64,000 bases of DNA from Cymbidium sinense (taxonomy: Eukaryota > Streptophyta > Magnoliopsida > Asparagales > Orchidaceae): contig JAKCPB010000352.1 of the NCBI GenBank assembly GCA_021442155.1, forward strand, positions 248,001 to 312,000, read 5' to 3'. The notes beneath the pieces are model-generated. The model made no database searches. It was not told the DNA's origin and saw only the letters and a program-made list of their open reading frames with translations. This document shows, in pieces, positions 33,866-45,840 of the stretch (the first letter of the stretch is position 1; every line of letters starts with the position of its first letter). Both the position numbers and the translations under genes were made by a program.

Positions 33866-35045
33866 AAAAAGCCAAAAACCTAAACCTAAACTAAATAAAA
33901 CTTAAACATACAATAAATAATAAACCTAAACATAAATAAAAATAAATAATAAAATAAAATTAAAACCTAAACTAAAACTTAAACCTAAACCTAAAAATAA
34001 AATAAATTAATCTAATAAAAATAAACTAAATAAATAAATAAAAGCCTAAACTAAACTAAAAAATAAAATAAACATAAGAATAAAAAACTTAAATAAAATA
34101 AAACTAAACATAAAAAAAAATAAAAAATAAACTAAAATAAAATAAATAAAAAAACAAAAAAAAACCTAAACATAAAAAAATAAACCTAAAAAATAAAACC
34201 TAATAAAAAAATATAAAATAAAACCCAAACCTTGAACTAAAAATAAAAACTAAACCTAAAATAAAAATAAAATAAACAAAAGAAACCTAACTTAACCCTA
34301 AAATAAAATAAACTATACTAAAATAAATAAAACCAAAACCTAAACCTATTATAAACTAAACCAAATCCCTAAACTAAATAAAATAAAATAAACTAAAAAT
34401 AAACCTAAACCTAAAATAAAAAATAAAACCTAAAATAAAAACCTAAAACCTAAACTTAAAACCCTAAACCATAAAAGGCTAAAAACCTAAACCTAAACTA
34501 AATAAAACTAAATAAATAAATAAATAAACCTAAACCAAAAAAATTTGAAAAAATAAAATAAAATATAAACATAAACTAAAACCTAAACCTAAAAAAAAAT
34601 AAAAAAATAAAAAATAAAACTAAACTACAATAAAATAAATAAAAACCTAAACTAAACTAAAAATAAATAAAAAACCTAAATAAAATAAAAACTAAACCTA
34701 AAATAAAAATAAAATAAACCTAAAACTAAATAAATAAAAATCTAAACCTAAATAAAAATAAAATAAACCTAAACCTAAACTAAAACTAAATAAAATAAAC
34801 TAAATAAAAAATAAACCTAAACTTAGACTAAAAAATAATACCTAAAATAAAAACCAAAAACCACAACCTAAAAAAATAAACTTAAAACTAAACCTAAACC
34901 TAAAAAATAAACTAAAATAAATAAACCTAAAAAAAATAAACTAAACTAAATGAAAATGAAAATAAACCTAAATAAAATAAAAAATAAAATAAACTAAAAT
35001 AAATAAATAAACTAAATAAACCTAAACCCGCTAGTACACTTAATT
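33866..35045 (-). repeat. A/T/C-only satellite tract with an internal S duplicate
   Basis: S at 33866 and again near 34472 (AAAGGCTAAAAACCTAAACC), then M variant CCCGCTAGTACACTTAATTA near 35026. The double S and 1.15-kb length show an unequal duplication of part of the tract. Confidence 0.8.
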
Positions 35046-35271
35046 AAAAAAATTAAAAAAATTAATAAATTTTAAAAAACAAATAAAAAAACTTTGAACC
35101 ATAAACTTAAATCCATAAATCCTAAACCCTAAACCTTAAACCATAAAACCCTAAACCCTAAACCCTATACCCTAAACCGAAAATCCTAAATCCTAAATCT
35201 ACAACCCTAAACCCTAAACCTTAAACCCCAAACCCAAAACTCTAAACCCTAAACCCTAAACCCTAAACCCT
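35046..35271 (-). repeat. CCCTAAA-like array, no GR-RBP insert
   Basis: Contains a perfect CCCTAAA run near 35243-35268, then S. Confidence 0.9.
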
Positions 35272-36040
35272 AAAAATCTAAAAACCTAAACTTAAACTAA
35301 ATACAGCCTAAAAATGAGGTAAATAAAAAACCTAAACCTAAATAAAAAAATAAAATAAAATAAAAACCTAAATTAAAACATAAACCTAAACGTAAACCCA
35401 AACCTAAACCTAAAAATATAATATAATAAAAAATAAAAACAAAATAAAATAAAAATAAATAAAAGCCTAAATAAAACTAAAAAATAAAATAAATCTAAAA
35501 ATAGAAAACCTAATTAAAGAAAAACTAGACATAAAACAAAAATAAAATAAACCTAAATTGAGATAAAATAAAAACTAAATAAAAACTTAAACCTAAAAAA
35601 TAAACCTAAAAACAAATAAAAAATAAAACCTAAACCCAATATTTAAAAATATCCTAAACCTAAAATAAACAAGATAAAATAAACCTAAACCTAAATTAAA
35701 ATAAACTAAACATAAATCGAAAGCTAAACAAAATAATATAAACTAAAAATAAACCTAAACCTAAACTAAAAAATAAAACCTAAAAATAAACCTAAAATAT
35801 AAACCTAATATATAAACCTGAAAAAATAAAATAAAACCCTAAACCTAAACCAAAAAATAAAAAATAAAACCAACACCTAAAAAATAAAATAAAAATAAAA
35901 GTAAACTAAGACATAAACATAAACGAAAACCTAAACCTAAAAAATAAACTAAAATAAAAAAAATAGACCTAAATTAAAGAAAAAATAAACCAAAGAAACT
36001 AAATTAACCTAAACCTACCAGTTTGCTTAATTTATTTTCT
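35272..36040 (-). repeat. A/T/C-only satellite tract, S to M
   Basis: Standard 0.74-kb tract; M (CCTACCAGTTTGCTTAATTT) near 36013. Confidence 0.85.
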
Positions 36041-36475
36041 TAAAAAAAATCCCTCAACCCTAAATCTAAACCCTAAACCCTAAACACTAAATCATAAACC
36101 CTAAACCTTAAAGGCTAAACGCTAAAACTGACCCTAAACCCTATCCCTAATAAAAAAAAAAACAAAAAAAAATAATGAAAAAAAAATAAAAAATAAAAAA
36201 CAAATAAAAAACAAATAAAAAAATAAAAAATAAAAAAATAAAAAAAAAATAAAAAAAGCCTAATCCCTAATCCCTAAACACTAAACGAACAATAAACCCA
36301 AAGCTAACCATAAACCCTAAACCCTAAACCCTAAACCCTAAAAATGCTAAACCCTAAAGCCTAAACACTTAACCCTAAATCATAGACCCTAAACCCTAAA
36401 CCCTAAAAACCTAAACCCTAAAATCCTAAACCATAAACCGTAAATCCTAAAAACCTAAAAACCTAAAGTTAATCC
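36041..36475 (-). repeat. CCCTAAA-like array with an A-homopolymer-like insert
   Basis: CCCTAAA units interrupted at about 36150-36258 by AAAAAATAAAA/AAACAAATAAA sequence of nearly pure A. No GR-RBP fragment. Confidence 0.85.
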
Positions 36476-37255
36476 AAACAAAACCTAAAAATAAAATAAA
36501 TAAAAAATCCTAAATCAAAATAAATAAAATAAAATAAAAAATAAAAATAAACTAAAATAAAATAAAGAAAAACCTAAACTAAACTAAAAAATTAACTAAA
36601 CCTAATAATATAAAACCTTAATAAAATAATAATTAAACTTAAAATAAAAATAAAATAAAATAAAAACTAAATAAAAACCTAAACATAAAAAATAAACCTA
36701 AAAATAAAACTAAAAAATAAATAAAAATAAAACCTAAACACTAAATTGTAAAAAAAACCTAAACCTAAAATAATAATAAAATAAATAAAATAAAATAAAC
36801 TTAAAACTAAACTAAAATAAATAAAACCTAAACCTAAACCTAAAATAAACTAAACCTAAACGTAAACCTAAACTAAATAAAGTAAAATAAATTAATAATA
36901 AACCTAAACCTAAACTAAAAAAATAAAACCTGAAAATAAACCTAAAATAAAAATCTAAAACCTAAACCTAAAAAAATGAAATAAGAACCTAACCTTAACC
37001 TAAAAATAAAAAATAAAACCTAAAGTTAAAAAAAATAAAAATAAAACTCAACTAAAAAATAAACCAAAACTAAAACCTAAACATAAAAAATAAACTAAAA
37101 TAAAAAACTAAACTAGAATAACTAAACCTAAAATAAATAAACATAATTAAATAAAAGTAAAAAAATAAACTTAAATAAAAATAAATATAAAATAAACTAA
37201 AATAAATAGAAAATAAACTAGATAAACCTAAACCTACCGATTTGCTCAATTTAAA
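36476..37255 (-). repeat. A/T/C-only satellite tract ending in landmark M
   Basis: M (CCTACCGATTTGCTCAATTT) near 37232; ~1.22 kb after the previous M. Confidence 0.85.
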
Positions 37256-37535
37256 AAAAAACACTAAACCCTAAATCTTAAACCCTAAACCCTAAATCCT
37301 AAACCTTAAACCCTAAACCCTAAAACTAACACTAAACCCTAAACCACAAACCCTAAACCTACAACCTTAAACCCTAAACCCTAAAAAATCCTACACCCTA
37401 AACCCTAAACCCTAAACCATAACCCTAAACCCTAAACCCTAAACCCCAAACCCTAAACCTAAACTTAAAGTAACTAAATAAGTTAAAAAGTAAACCTAAA
37501 CCCTAAAACCTCATAAACTTAAACCTAAACCCTAA
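37256..37535 (-). repeat. CCCTAAA-like array
   Basis: Imperfect CCCTAAA between M and GR-RBP copy 6, ~300 bp. Confidence 0.9.
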
Positions 37536-38025
37536 GAATGGGTAGAACTTTGACAGTAGGAACATCACCGACAACCAAACTCAGTCTAGGTCTGGCAGTG
37601 GAGGCAAAGGTGGAGGTGGCGATTATAACAGTGGTGGTGGGGGATCTGGAGGTGCTGGTGAATATACAAGTGGTGGTCAGAGCAGTGGTGGTTATGGAGG
37701 TGGGAAGAGAAATGGAGGTTACAACCACAGGGGTGGCGGAGGGAGAGATCGAGGATGTGATGGTGGATCCCGCTACTCAAGATGCCGAGATGGATATGAC
37801 AGGAACTAGAGAAACTGAAGAATGACCAATCTGATCTGCTACTTATGGAACTGTGTCATTACAATAGAGATGATTCTAGTTATCTAGGGTTTTTGATTTT
37901 CTCTATGCGTGCTCATTTTTTATCTATGTCATAGCTTGTGTCTTAGAAAACTTGGTATGTTACTTTGTTGATGAAATCAAAAAGAAGAAATGTTGAATCT
38001 TAATTTCTTCTCTATTAAAAAAAAA
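37536..38025 (+). pseudogene. GR-RBP 3' fragment, copy 6
   Basis: In the GR-RBP frame: NG-stop-NFDSRNITDNQTQSR, then GSGGKGGGGDYNSGGGGSGG, AGEYTSGGQSSGGYGGG, GYNH.GGGGRDRG and GSRYSRCRDGYDRN-stop. No frameshift across the whole fragment and only one premature stop (CAG to TAG at Q). Val-to-Asp in NITDN is shared with copy 7. The 3' UTR is complete, A9 tail at about 38017-38025. Confidence 0.9.
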
Positions 38026-38390
38026 CCAAAAACCCTTAACTGTAAACTAAAACCTGAACCCTATACCTAAAACCTAAACCCTAAACCCTAAAACCTTGAA
38101 AACCCTAAACCCTAAACTCTAAACACTAAACCATAAACCCTAAACCCTAAACCCTAAACCCTAAACCCTAAACTCTAAACCCTAATCCTGAACCCTAAAA
38201 GCATAAAACCTAAAACCCTAAACCTTAAACCATAAACCCTAAACCCAACACCTTAAACCCAAAACCCAAAACCCTAACCCTAAACCCTAAACCCTAAACC
38301 CTAAACCCCAAACCCTAAACCTAAACTTAAAGTAAGTAAATAAATTAAAAAATAATCCTAAACCCTAAAACCTAATAAAACTAAACCGAA
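38026..38390 (-). repeat. CCCTAAA-like array between copies 6 and 7
   Basis: Perfect runs near 38135-38172 and 38278-38306. No A/T/C tract and no M here: the next GR-RBP copy follows directly. Confidence 0.95.
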
Positions 38391-38866
38391 GAATGGGTAG
38401 AACCTTGACAGCAGGAACATCACCGACAACCATGCATAGTCATGATCTAGTGGTGGAGGCAAAGGAGGAGGCAGAGGTTATCACAGTAGAGGTGGTTGAA
38501 ATGGAGGTGGTGATTGAAACAGTTGTAATTATGGAGGCGGGAGGAGTGATGGAGGTTACATCCGTGGTGGTGGTAGAGGTAGAGATCGGGTATATGATGG
38601 TGGATCCCACTACTCAAGAAGTTGGGGTAATTTTGATGAGAATTAGAGAAACTGAAGAATGACTGATCTGATATGCTGCTTACGGAACTATGTCTTTACA
38701 CTAGAGACAGTTCTAATTATCTAAGATTTTTTATTTGCTCTATGCCTGCTGATTTTTTATCTATATTGTCACCTATGCCTTAGAAAACATGGTATGTTAT
38801 TTGGTCGATGAAATCAAAAAGAAGAAATGTTGAATGTGAATTTATTCTCAAATAAAAAAAACCAAA
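38391..38866 (+). pseudogene. GR-RBP 3' fragment, copy 7
   Basis: NG-stop-NLDSRNITDN then HA-stop-S-stop; GGGKGGGRGYHSRGG, further stops, GYIRGGGRGRDRVYDGGSHYSRS, DEN-stop. Shares NITDN and SR (for GR) with copy 6, 855 bp upstream, so the two arose by tandem duplication. 3' UTR and A-tail (38852-38861) present. Confidence 0.85.
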
Positions 38867-39109
38867 AACCCTAAACCCTAAACTAAAACTTGAACCCTAA
38901 ACCTAAAACCTAAACCCTAAAAACCCTAAGCCCTAAACCCTAAAACCCTAAAACCTAAACCCTAAACCTAAAACTTAAACCCTAAACCCTAAATGCTAAA
39001 CCCTAAACCCTAAACCCAAAATCGTAAACCCTAAACCCCAAACCCTAAACCCTAAACCCTAAACCCTCAACAAACCCTAAACCCTAAACCCTAAATCCTA
39101 AACCCTAAA
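38867..39109 (-). repeat. CCCTAAA-like array
   Basis: Near-perfect CCCTAAA in places (39043-39066), then S. Confidence 0.9.
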
Positions 39110-39925
39110 AAGCTAAAAACCTAAACCTAAACTAAAAAAATCTAAAAATAAAATAAATGAAAAACCTAAACTAAATTCAAATAAATAAAATTAAATAAAA
39201 TTAAAACCTAACCTAAAACTTAAACCTAAACTAAAAAGGAAAATGAAATTAAAAAAAAAACTAAAATAAAATAAATAAAAACCTAAACTAAAGTAAAAAA
39301 TAAAAATACTAAATAAAATAAAAACTAAACCAAAAATAAAAATACAAAAAATAAAAACTAAATAAAAATCTAAACCTAAAAAAGAAACCTAAAACTAAAA
39401 CCAAAAAATAAATAAAAAATAAAACCTAAACCATGAACTAAAAAAATTCTAAAACCTAAAATAAAAATAAAATAAACCTAAACCTAAACTAAATTAAACA
39501 AAACTCAAACAAATAAAACCAAAACCTAAACCAAAAATAAACTAAACCTAAACCTAAACCTAAACCCTAAAAAAAGTAAGCCTAAAATAAACTTAAACCT
39601 AAACTAAAAAATAAAACCTAAAAATAAACCAAAAATAAAAACTTCAAACCTAAACATAAAAATAAAAAATAAAACATAAACTTAAAAAATAAAATAAAAA
39701 AAAACTAAACTAAAAAATAAACATAAACCTAAACCTAAACCTATAAAATAAATTAAAATAAATAGCCTAAACTAAAATAAATTAACCTAAAATAAATAAA
39801 CTAAACTAAGTAAAAATAAAAATAAACCTAATTAAAAATTCAAAATAAAATAAACTAAAATAAATAAAAAATAAATTAAATAAACTAGATAAACATAAAC
39901 CTACTAGTTTACTTAATTTAAAAAA
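39110..39925 (-). repeat. A/T/C-only satellite tract, S to M
   Basis: S (AAAAAGCTAAAAACCTAAAC) at 39107; M (CCTACTAGTTTACTTAATTT) near 39900. Confidence 0.9.
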
Positions 39926-40200
39926 ATAAAAAAAAAAAATTTAAAAAAAAACCTTAACCCTAAACCCTAAACCCTGAATCCTAAACCTACAACCCTAAAT
40001 CTAAACCCTAAACCTTAAACCATAAACCCTTAACCGTTAACCCTAAACCCTAAACCCTAAACTCTAAAACCCTAAACCCTAAACCCTAAACCCTAAGCCC
40101 TAAGGCCTAAACCCTAAACCATAAAACCTATAACCCTTCACCCTAAACCCTAAGCCCCAAACGCTGAACCCTAAACTCTAAACCCTAAAAACCTAAAAAA
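39926..40200 (-). repeat. CCCTAAA-like array, no GR-RBP insert
   Basis: Imperfect CCCTAAA repeats with GCCCTAAGG variants; short-form monomer. Confidence 0.85.
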
Positions 40201-40925
40201 CTAAAAACCTAAACCTAAACCTAAACCAAAACATAAACGTAAAAAAAAAAATAATAATAACTAAACAAAAATAAAATAAATAAAAACCTAAACTAACTAA
40301 AAAATAAAATAAACCTAAAAATAAAAAACCTAATTAAAATAAAAACTAAAGGTAAAATAAAATAAAATAAACCTAAAATATAAAATAAAAAAATAAAACC
40401 TAAACAAAAAAAATAAACCTAAAAATAAATATAGAAATAAAATTTAAATCCAAAACTAAAAAAAACCTAAACCTAAAATAAACAAAATAAAATAAACCTA
40501 AACCTAAACCAAAATAAACTAAAATAAAATAAATAAAACCTAAACCTAAACCTAAAATAAATGAAACCTAAACCCTAAACTAAATAAAATAAAATAAACT
40601 AAAAATAATCTTAAACCTAAACTAAAAAAATAAAATCTAAAACTAAACCTAAAATAAAAACATAAAACCTAAACTTAAAAAAATAAAATAAAAACCTAAA
40701 CCTAAACCTAAAAATAAAAAATATAACCAAAACCTAAAAAATAAAATAAAAATAAAACTCAAGTAAAAAATAAACCTAAACTTAAAAAATAAACTAAAAT
40801 AAAAAACCTAAACTAAAATAAATAAACCTAAAATAAATAAACTAAACTAAATAAAATTAAAAAATAAACTCAAATAAATAAAAAATAAACTAAATAAGCC
40901 TAAACATACCAATTTACTTAATTTA
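40201..40925 (-). repeat. A/T/C-only satellite tract ending in landmark M
   Basis: Diverged S at 40191-40210, M variant CATACCAATTTACTTAATTT near 40906; M-to-M 1.0 kb. Confidence 0.85.
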
Positions 40926-41013
40926 AAAAAAACCCTAAACCCTAAACTAACCCTAATCCCTAAACCCTAAACTAGCCCTAAACCCTAAACCCTAAACTAA
41001 CTCTAAACCCTAA
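40926..41013 (-). repeat. Short CCCTAAA-like array
   Basis: Only about 90 bp separates M from GR-RBP copy 8, a third of the usual distance. Confidence 0.85.
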
Positions 41014-41487
41014 GAATGGCCAGAACCTTGACGGCAGGAACATAACTCTCAACTAGGCTCAGTCTAGATCTGGTAGTGGAGAAGATGGCAGAGGTGGCAG
41101 TTATCGCTATGGTGGTGGGGGATCTAGAGGTGTTGCTGGATATGGAGGTGGTGCTCAGAGCAGTGGTGGTTATGGAGGTGGGAGGAGCAACAGAGGTTAC
41201 AACCGTGGTGGTGGCGGAGGGAGAGATCAGGGATATGATAGTGAATGCTACTACTCGAGAGGAAGGGGTGGTTCTGATGAGAATTGAAGAAACTAAAGAA
41301 TGATCGATCCGATCTGCTACCTATGGAACTATCTTTACAGTAGAGATAATTCTACTCATCAGGGATTGATTTCTATGGGTGCTATTCTATCTGTTTTTGC
41401 GTTTTAGAGAACTTAAGGTGCTACTTGGTTGACGAAATCAAAAAGAAGAAATGTTGAATCTAAATATGTTCTCTATTAAAAAAAAAC
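41014..41487 (+). pseudogene. GR-RBP 3' fragment, copy 8
   Basis: One of the best: NGQNLDGRNITLN-stop-AQSR, then SGSGEDGRGGSYRYGGGG, SRGVAGYGGGAQSSGGYGGG, RSNRGYNRGGGGGRDQGYD and YYSRGRGGSDEN-stop (Trp TGG to TGA). No frameshift. The premature stop is CAG-to-TAG at the Gln of NQAQSR, as in copies 9, 12, 13, 14 and 16. GVAGYG is shared with copy 9. 3' UTR slightly shortened; A9 tail at about 41479-41487. Confidence 0.9.
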
Positions 41488-41904
41488 TTAATCCCTAAAC
41501 TAGAACTTAAACTATAAACCTAAAACCTAAACCATAAACCCTAAACTCTAAACCTTAAACCCTAAATCCCAAACTAACTCTAAACCCTAAACCCCAAAAA
41601 ACTAAAAACATAAACTTAAACTAAATAAAATAAAAAAATAAAATAAATAAATAAACCTAAACCAAAATAAAAAACAAAATTAAATAAAATAAAAACATAA
41701 ACTAAAACCTAAACCTAAACCTAAACCTGAACCTAAAAAAAAGATAAAATAAAAAATAAAAAATAAACTAAAATAATATTAATAAAAAACTAAACTAACC
41801 TAAAAAATAAAATACCTAAATAAAATAAAAACTAAACCTAAAATAAAAATAAAATAAACCTAAAATAAAAGAAAATTAAAACTAAATAAAAACCTAAACC
41901 TAAA
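41488..41904 (-). repeat. CCCTAAA-like array, S and part of an A/T/C tract
   Basis: CCCTAAA to about 41597, S variant at 41598, then A/T/C tract cut at about 41904 by a LINE fragment. Confidence 0.85.
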
Positions 41905-42182
41905 AGTAAAGCGTATAAATACAAGAATAGCAATAACAATAAACCTTTATCCATCCAAATTAGACTACATGAATCCTTTGTCTCCATTATGTCCTATTAT
42001 GTGTCAAATTCTCATTTAATTCAAGTGTACTAAGGTCAATTTTTATATATCTGAACCAAGTCTTTTAGGTCTACCTCTACCTTTCTTAACATAAGGCTAA
42101 TATAATGCATCTACTCTAACGGGTCATGGACAACCACGCTTTATGTAAAACCATCTAAAATACTCTCTAATCCTTATGTGCC
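41905..42182 (-). mobile_element. RTE-type LINE 3' end fragment
   Basis: The - strand carries GGTAGAGGTAGACCTAAAAG, which encodes GRGRPK; in plant RTE-clade LINEs GRGRPKKTW lies close to the C-terminus. About 110 bp later come GGATAAAGG and TTATTGTTATTG, like the TTG-repeat 3' ends of RTE elements. Stops interrupt the frame. It is inserted in a satellite A/T/C tract, which continues on the other side. Confidence 0.6.
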
Positions 42183-42690
42183 AAAAAATAAAACCTAAAA
42201 AATAAATAAAAAAAATAAACCTAAACCCTAAACCAAAAAAAAAAACCTTAAAACCTAAAATAAATTAAAATAAACCTAAACCAAAACTAAAAAAAATAAA
42301 CCTAAAATAAATAAAACCTAAAACCTAAAAATAAACCTAAAATAAAAAACTAAACTAAAATAATAAAATAAATAAACCTAAAATAAAATATAAATAAACT
42401 AAAATAAAATCCTAAAATAAATAAAAATAAAATAAAATAAACTAAAATAAAATAAACTAAAATAAATAAACTAAATAAAAACTAAAAACCCTAAACTAAA
42501 CCTAAACCTAAACCTAAACTCACTAACCTAAACCTCAAACCCTAAACATATAACCATAAACCTTAAACCCTAAACCCTAAACCCTAAACCCTAAACCCTA
42601 AAACTTAAACCCTGAACCTAAATAAACTAAACCTAAAAAACCTATACTTAAACCTAAACTAAACTAAATAAAAATAAATAAACCTAAACC
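42183..42690 (-). repeat. A/T/C tract then CCCTAAA-like array
   Basis: Remainder of the interrupted tract (to about 42485), with only CACTAACC where M is expected (near 42515), then CCCTAAA units, including a perfect run near 42566-42600, and A-rich sequence to the retroposon. Confidence 0.8.
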
Positions 42691-44019
42691 TCTAGCAAGC
42701 TGCTACTAGGGTTGTCTATCATATCCAGTAGGATGCTTTTGGGGTTATTTTTATGATTGCTTTTGCTATCCTCACCTTCCCTATTATGCAGATCACGGTG
42801 CTTATGTTATTGCGTACTTGGATGTTACCTTATGCACTATCTATTCTGAATGGGTGGTTTTATGGCCAGCTTGCTATTTTTTGCGATCTTGGTTCTTGGT
42901 TGAACTGGATTGGGTTTATATGCCAACAAGTGCTTCGGGTTGTCTCTCGATTATCTTAAATTGGAGCTATTTGTTGGGAGGACTTATTATCGTGTCTCAA
43001 CCTAATCTGCATTCCCATCTTATCTCTATTAAACTTTTGCATTTCCTATTGTAATTTGAGTTTGGGTTATGCTATTTTTCTATACACGTGCTGGTTATTA
43101 ACTTCATATATTTCCTATATGTTTGGGTTGGAGTTATTTACATGCTTGTTTATTTGCCTTGCTAGATTTCAGCAGGCTTTTCAACTAGTTGTGCATTGCT
43201 TCTTTCCTCTGCCTGACCCTTTCTGCTATTTTCCTGTGGTGGGTTTTCATGATGGTCTAACTAAACTCTTGGTTCTGGATAAAAATAAGGTGGATCTGGC
43301 AAAGATGGTTCATTTTCATATGTGTAGGTATTCTCATGCCATTGTGGCTATATTGATGATATTTATTCTGCATGGGATCCCCTTTCCCATTCTGCTCTTT
43401 GATGTATCCTTTTCTATTATGTTTATGGCTTTGTTTAGGTTTACAGGTACTAAGGCTCTAAAGACTTTCAACAAATGGTTTCTATCTTCCCACGGGTTTG
43501 TTGGCTATGATGGCTATGATGATTTTACTCCATTTTGGTTTGGTAGTAGCTCTTGTGATGTAACCCTTCCACTGAAGTTTGGATGTTCATATTTGCATCT
43601 GCCCCAATTTGGTGTGACTGATCCTGAGCCTTCTCTCACACACTTCTTTATAATCTTTCTCAGTTTATGCTGTTTATAATTTTCATTTTGTCGGTATTAC
43701 TTTAACTGCTCTAATCTCTATCTTTCTACAATTTTGCAGGTGCATTTCTCTTGTTCTCTTGCAGGTTTGCTCCCTAGTGTCATGCATTCTCTCATCCTGA
43801 AGAGTTTTGGCCCAGATCTATTCATTGGCTTATCTATGTTAATCAATTTGTATCTTTTGCTTTCCTTTACTCTTTTATCTTGCTTTTGGTTGTACTTAGA
43901 TAAGGGATTTTCTCTAAGGCGATTGTAGCTCTTTGAAGAGTTGTGGTTTTCATCTTTAAGGATTTGTAACCCTCTTTTGTGTGGCAAAATTTCCCTATGG
44001 GGTTTTCCAAAAAAAAAAA
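42691..44019 (+). mobile_element. T-rich retroposon, copy R3
   Basis: About 1.33 kb, ends in A11 (about 44009-44019), inserted in satellite DNA. Shares TGTAACCCTTC..TGAAGTTTGGATG (43558-43590) and CCTGAGCCTTCTCTC with R1, and GGTTTGGTAGTAGC.. with R2. Ends TTGTGTGGCAAAATTTCCC, comparable to GGCAATAAAATTCTCCC of R2. It contains a 207-codon frame (43056-43679), the longest in the window: Phe/Leu/Cys-rich with hydrophobic stretches. The counterpart in R1 (from 10324) keeps the frame only over FGCSYL...EPEPSL. I consider this a T-rich 3' UTR rather than a gene, but note it. Confidence 0.65.
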
Positions 44020-44107
44020 CCTTAAACCCTAAACCCTAAAACCTACAACCCTAAACCTGAAACCACAAACCCTAAACCCTAAATCCTAAACTAATCCTAA
44101 ACCCTAA
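44020..44107 (-). repeat. Short CCCTAAA-like array
   Basis: About 90 bp of CCCTAAA between R3's A-tail and GR-RBP copy 9. Confidence 0.85.
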
Positions 44108-44562
44108 AAATGGTTAGAACCTTGATGGCGAGAACATCAATGTCAACTAGGCTCAGTCGAGATCTGGCGGTGGAGGTGAAGGGGGAGGCGGTGGTTATTG
44201 CAGTGGTGGTGGGGGATCCGGAGGTGTTGCTGGATATGGAGGTGGTGGTCGAAGCATTGGTGGTTGTGGAGGCGGGAGGAGCGACGAAGGTTACAGTCCT
44301 GGTGGTGGCGGAGGGAGAGATTGGGAAAATGATGGTTGATCTTACTACTCGAGATGCCTGGGTGGTTCTAATTGGAACTAGAGAATCTAAAGAACGGCCG
44401 AGCGGAACTGGAGAAACTAAGATTGTTATAGTTATCTAGGGTTTTTGATTTCCTCTATGCATGCTCATTTATGTCCCTTGTGTCTTAGAAAACTCGGTGT
44501 TCTTGATGAAATCAAAAAGAAGAAATATTGAATCTAAATTTGTTCTTTGTTAAGAAAATAAA
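44108..44562 (+). pseudogene. GR-RBP 3' fragment, copy 9
   Basis: NG-stop-NLDGENINVN-stop-AQSR, SGGGGEGGGGGYCSGGGGSG, GVAGYGGGGRSIGGCGGG, RSDEGYSPGGGGGRDW, then ENDG-stop and YYSRCLGGSNWN-stop. No frameshift, four premature stops before the tail. Shares the TAG at Gln and GVAGYG with copy 8. The 3' UTR lost about 25 bp; A-rich tail at 44548-44562. Confidence 0.9.
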
Positions 44563-44807
44563 ACTTTAAACCCTAAACTAAAACTTAAACACTAAACCTA
44601 AAACCTAAACCCTAAGACTAACCCTAAACCCTAAACTAAAACTTAAACACTAAACCTAAAACCTAAACCCTAAACCCTAAACCTACAACCCTAAACCCAT
44701 AACCCTAAACCCTAAACCCTAAAACCTTAAACCCTAAACTCCAAACTCTAAACCCCAAACCTTAAACCCTAAACCATAAATTCTAAACTAACCCTAAATA
44801 CTAAAAA
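44563..44807 (-). repeat. CCCTAAA-like array with an internal ~65-bp duplication
   Basis: ACTAAAACTTAAACACTAAA and its follow-on occur at about 44577 and again at about 44635, a local tandem duplication. Confidence 0.85.
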
Positions 44808-45600
44808 GTAAAAAACCCTAAACCTAAATTAAATAAAATTAAAAAATATAAAATAACAAAACCTAACAAAAATAAAATAAAATAATAAAATAAAATAATA
44901 AAATAAACTAAAACCTAAACCTAAACCTGAATTAAACCTAACAACAAAAAAAAACTAAATTGAAATAAAATAAATAAAAACCTAAACTAAGCTAAAAAAA
45001 ATTTAAAAACCTAAATAAAATTAAAACTAAACCTAAAATAAAAAAATAAAACCTAAAATAAAATAAAATTAAAACTAAAAAAAACTTAAACCTAAAAATA
45101 AACCTAAAATCAATAAAGAATAAAACCTAAACCCTAAACCTAAAAAAAAAAAAATATAAACTTAAAATAAAATATAATAAATAAAATAAAATAAACTTAA
45201 ACCTAAATTAAAATAAACTAAACTAAAATAAATAAAACTTAAAGTAAAACCTAAAATAAACTAAACCTAAACCTAAACTTAAATTAAATATAATAATATA
45301 AACTAAAAATAATCATAAACCTAAACTAAAAAATAAAACCTAAAAATAAACCAAAAACCTAAACCAAAACCTAAAAATAAAAAATAAAATAAAAACTTAA
45401 AAACTAAAAGAAAAATAAACTCAAGAGAAAATTAAACCTAAACATAAAAAAAATTAAAATAAAAAACATAAACTAAAATAAATAAACTAAACTAAATAAA
45501 AATAAAAAATAAACCTAAATAAAAATAAAAAGAAAATAAACTCAAATAAACAAAAAATAAATTGAATAAACCTAAACCTACTGGTTTACTTAATTAAAAA
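44808..45600 (-). repeat. A/T/C-only satellite tract, S to M
   Basis: S variant at 44808 and M (CCTACTGGTTTACTTAATTA) near 45577; 0.76 kb. Confidence 0.9.
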
Positions 45601-45840
45601 AAAAACTAAACCCTAAAACCTAAACCCTAAACCCTAAACCCCAAACCCTAAACCTACAATCCTACACTTACAACCCTAAAACCTAAACCATAAACCCAAA
45701 AACCCTAAACCTTAAACCCTAAAACTCGAAACCCTAAACCCTAAATCCTAAACCCTAAACCTTAAAACCTACAACCCTAAACCTCAAACCCCAAACCCTG
45801 AACCCTAAACCCTAAACCCTAAACTAACATTAAACCATAA
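45601..45840 (-). repeat. CCCTAAA-like array
   Basis: Standard array between M and copy 10, with recurrent CCTACAACCCTAAACC words that also occur in later units. Confidence 0.9.

Noticed and set aside
37586..37780. His-rich antisense frames opposite GR-RBP copies (also near 11242 and 19667)
   Set aside because: They are complements of GGTGGTGG-type codons (giving HHH) and do not begin at the same place; not evidence for a metal-binding protein.
43056..43679. 207-codon open frame as a possible membrane protein gene
   Set aside because: It lies in a T-rich retroposon (R3); Phe/Leu/Cys-rich translation is expected from T-rich DNA, and the matching regions in R1 and R2 are not open over the same length.
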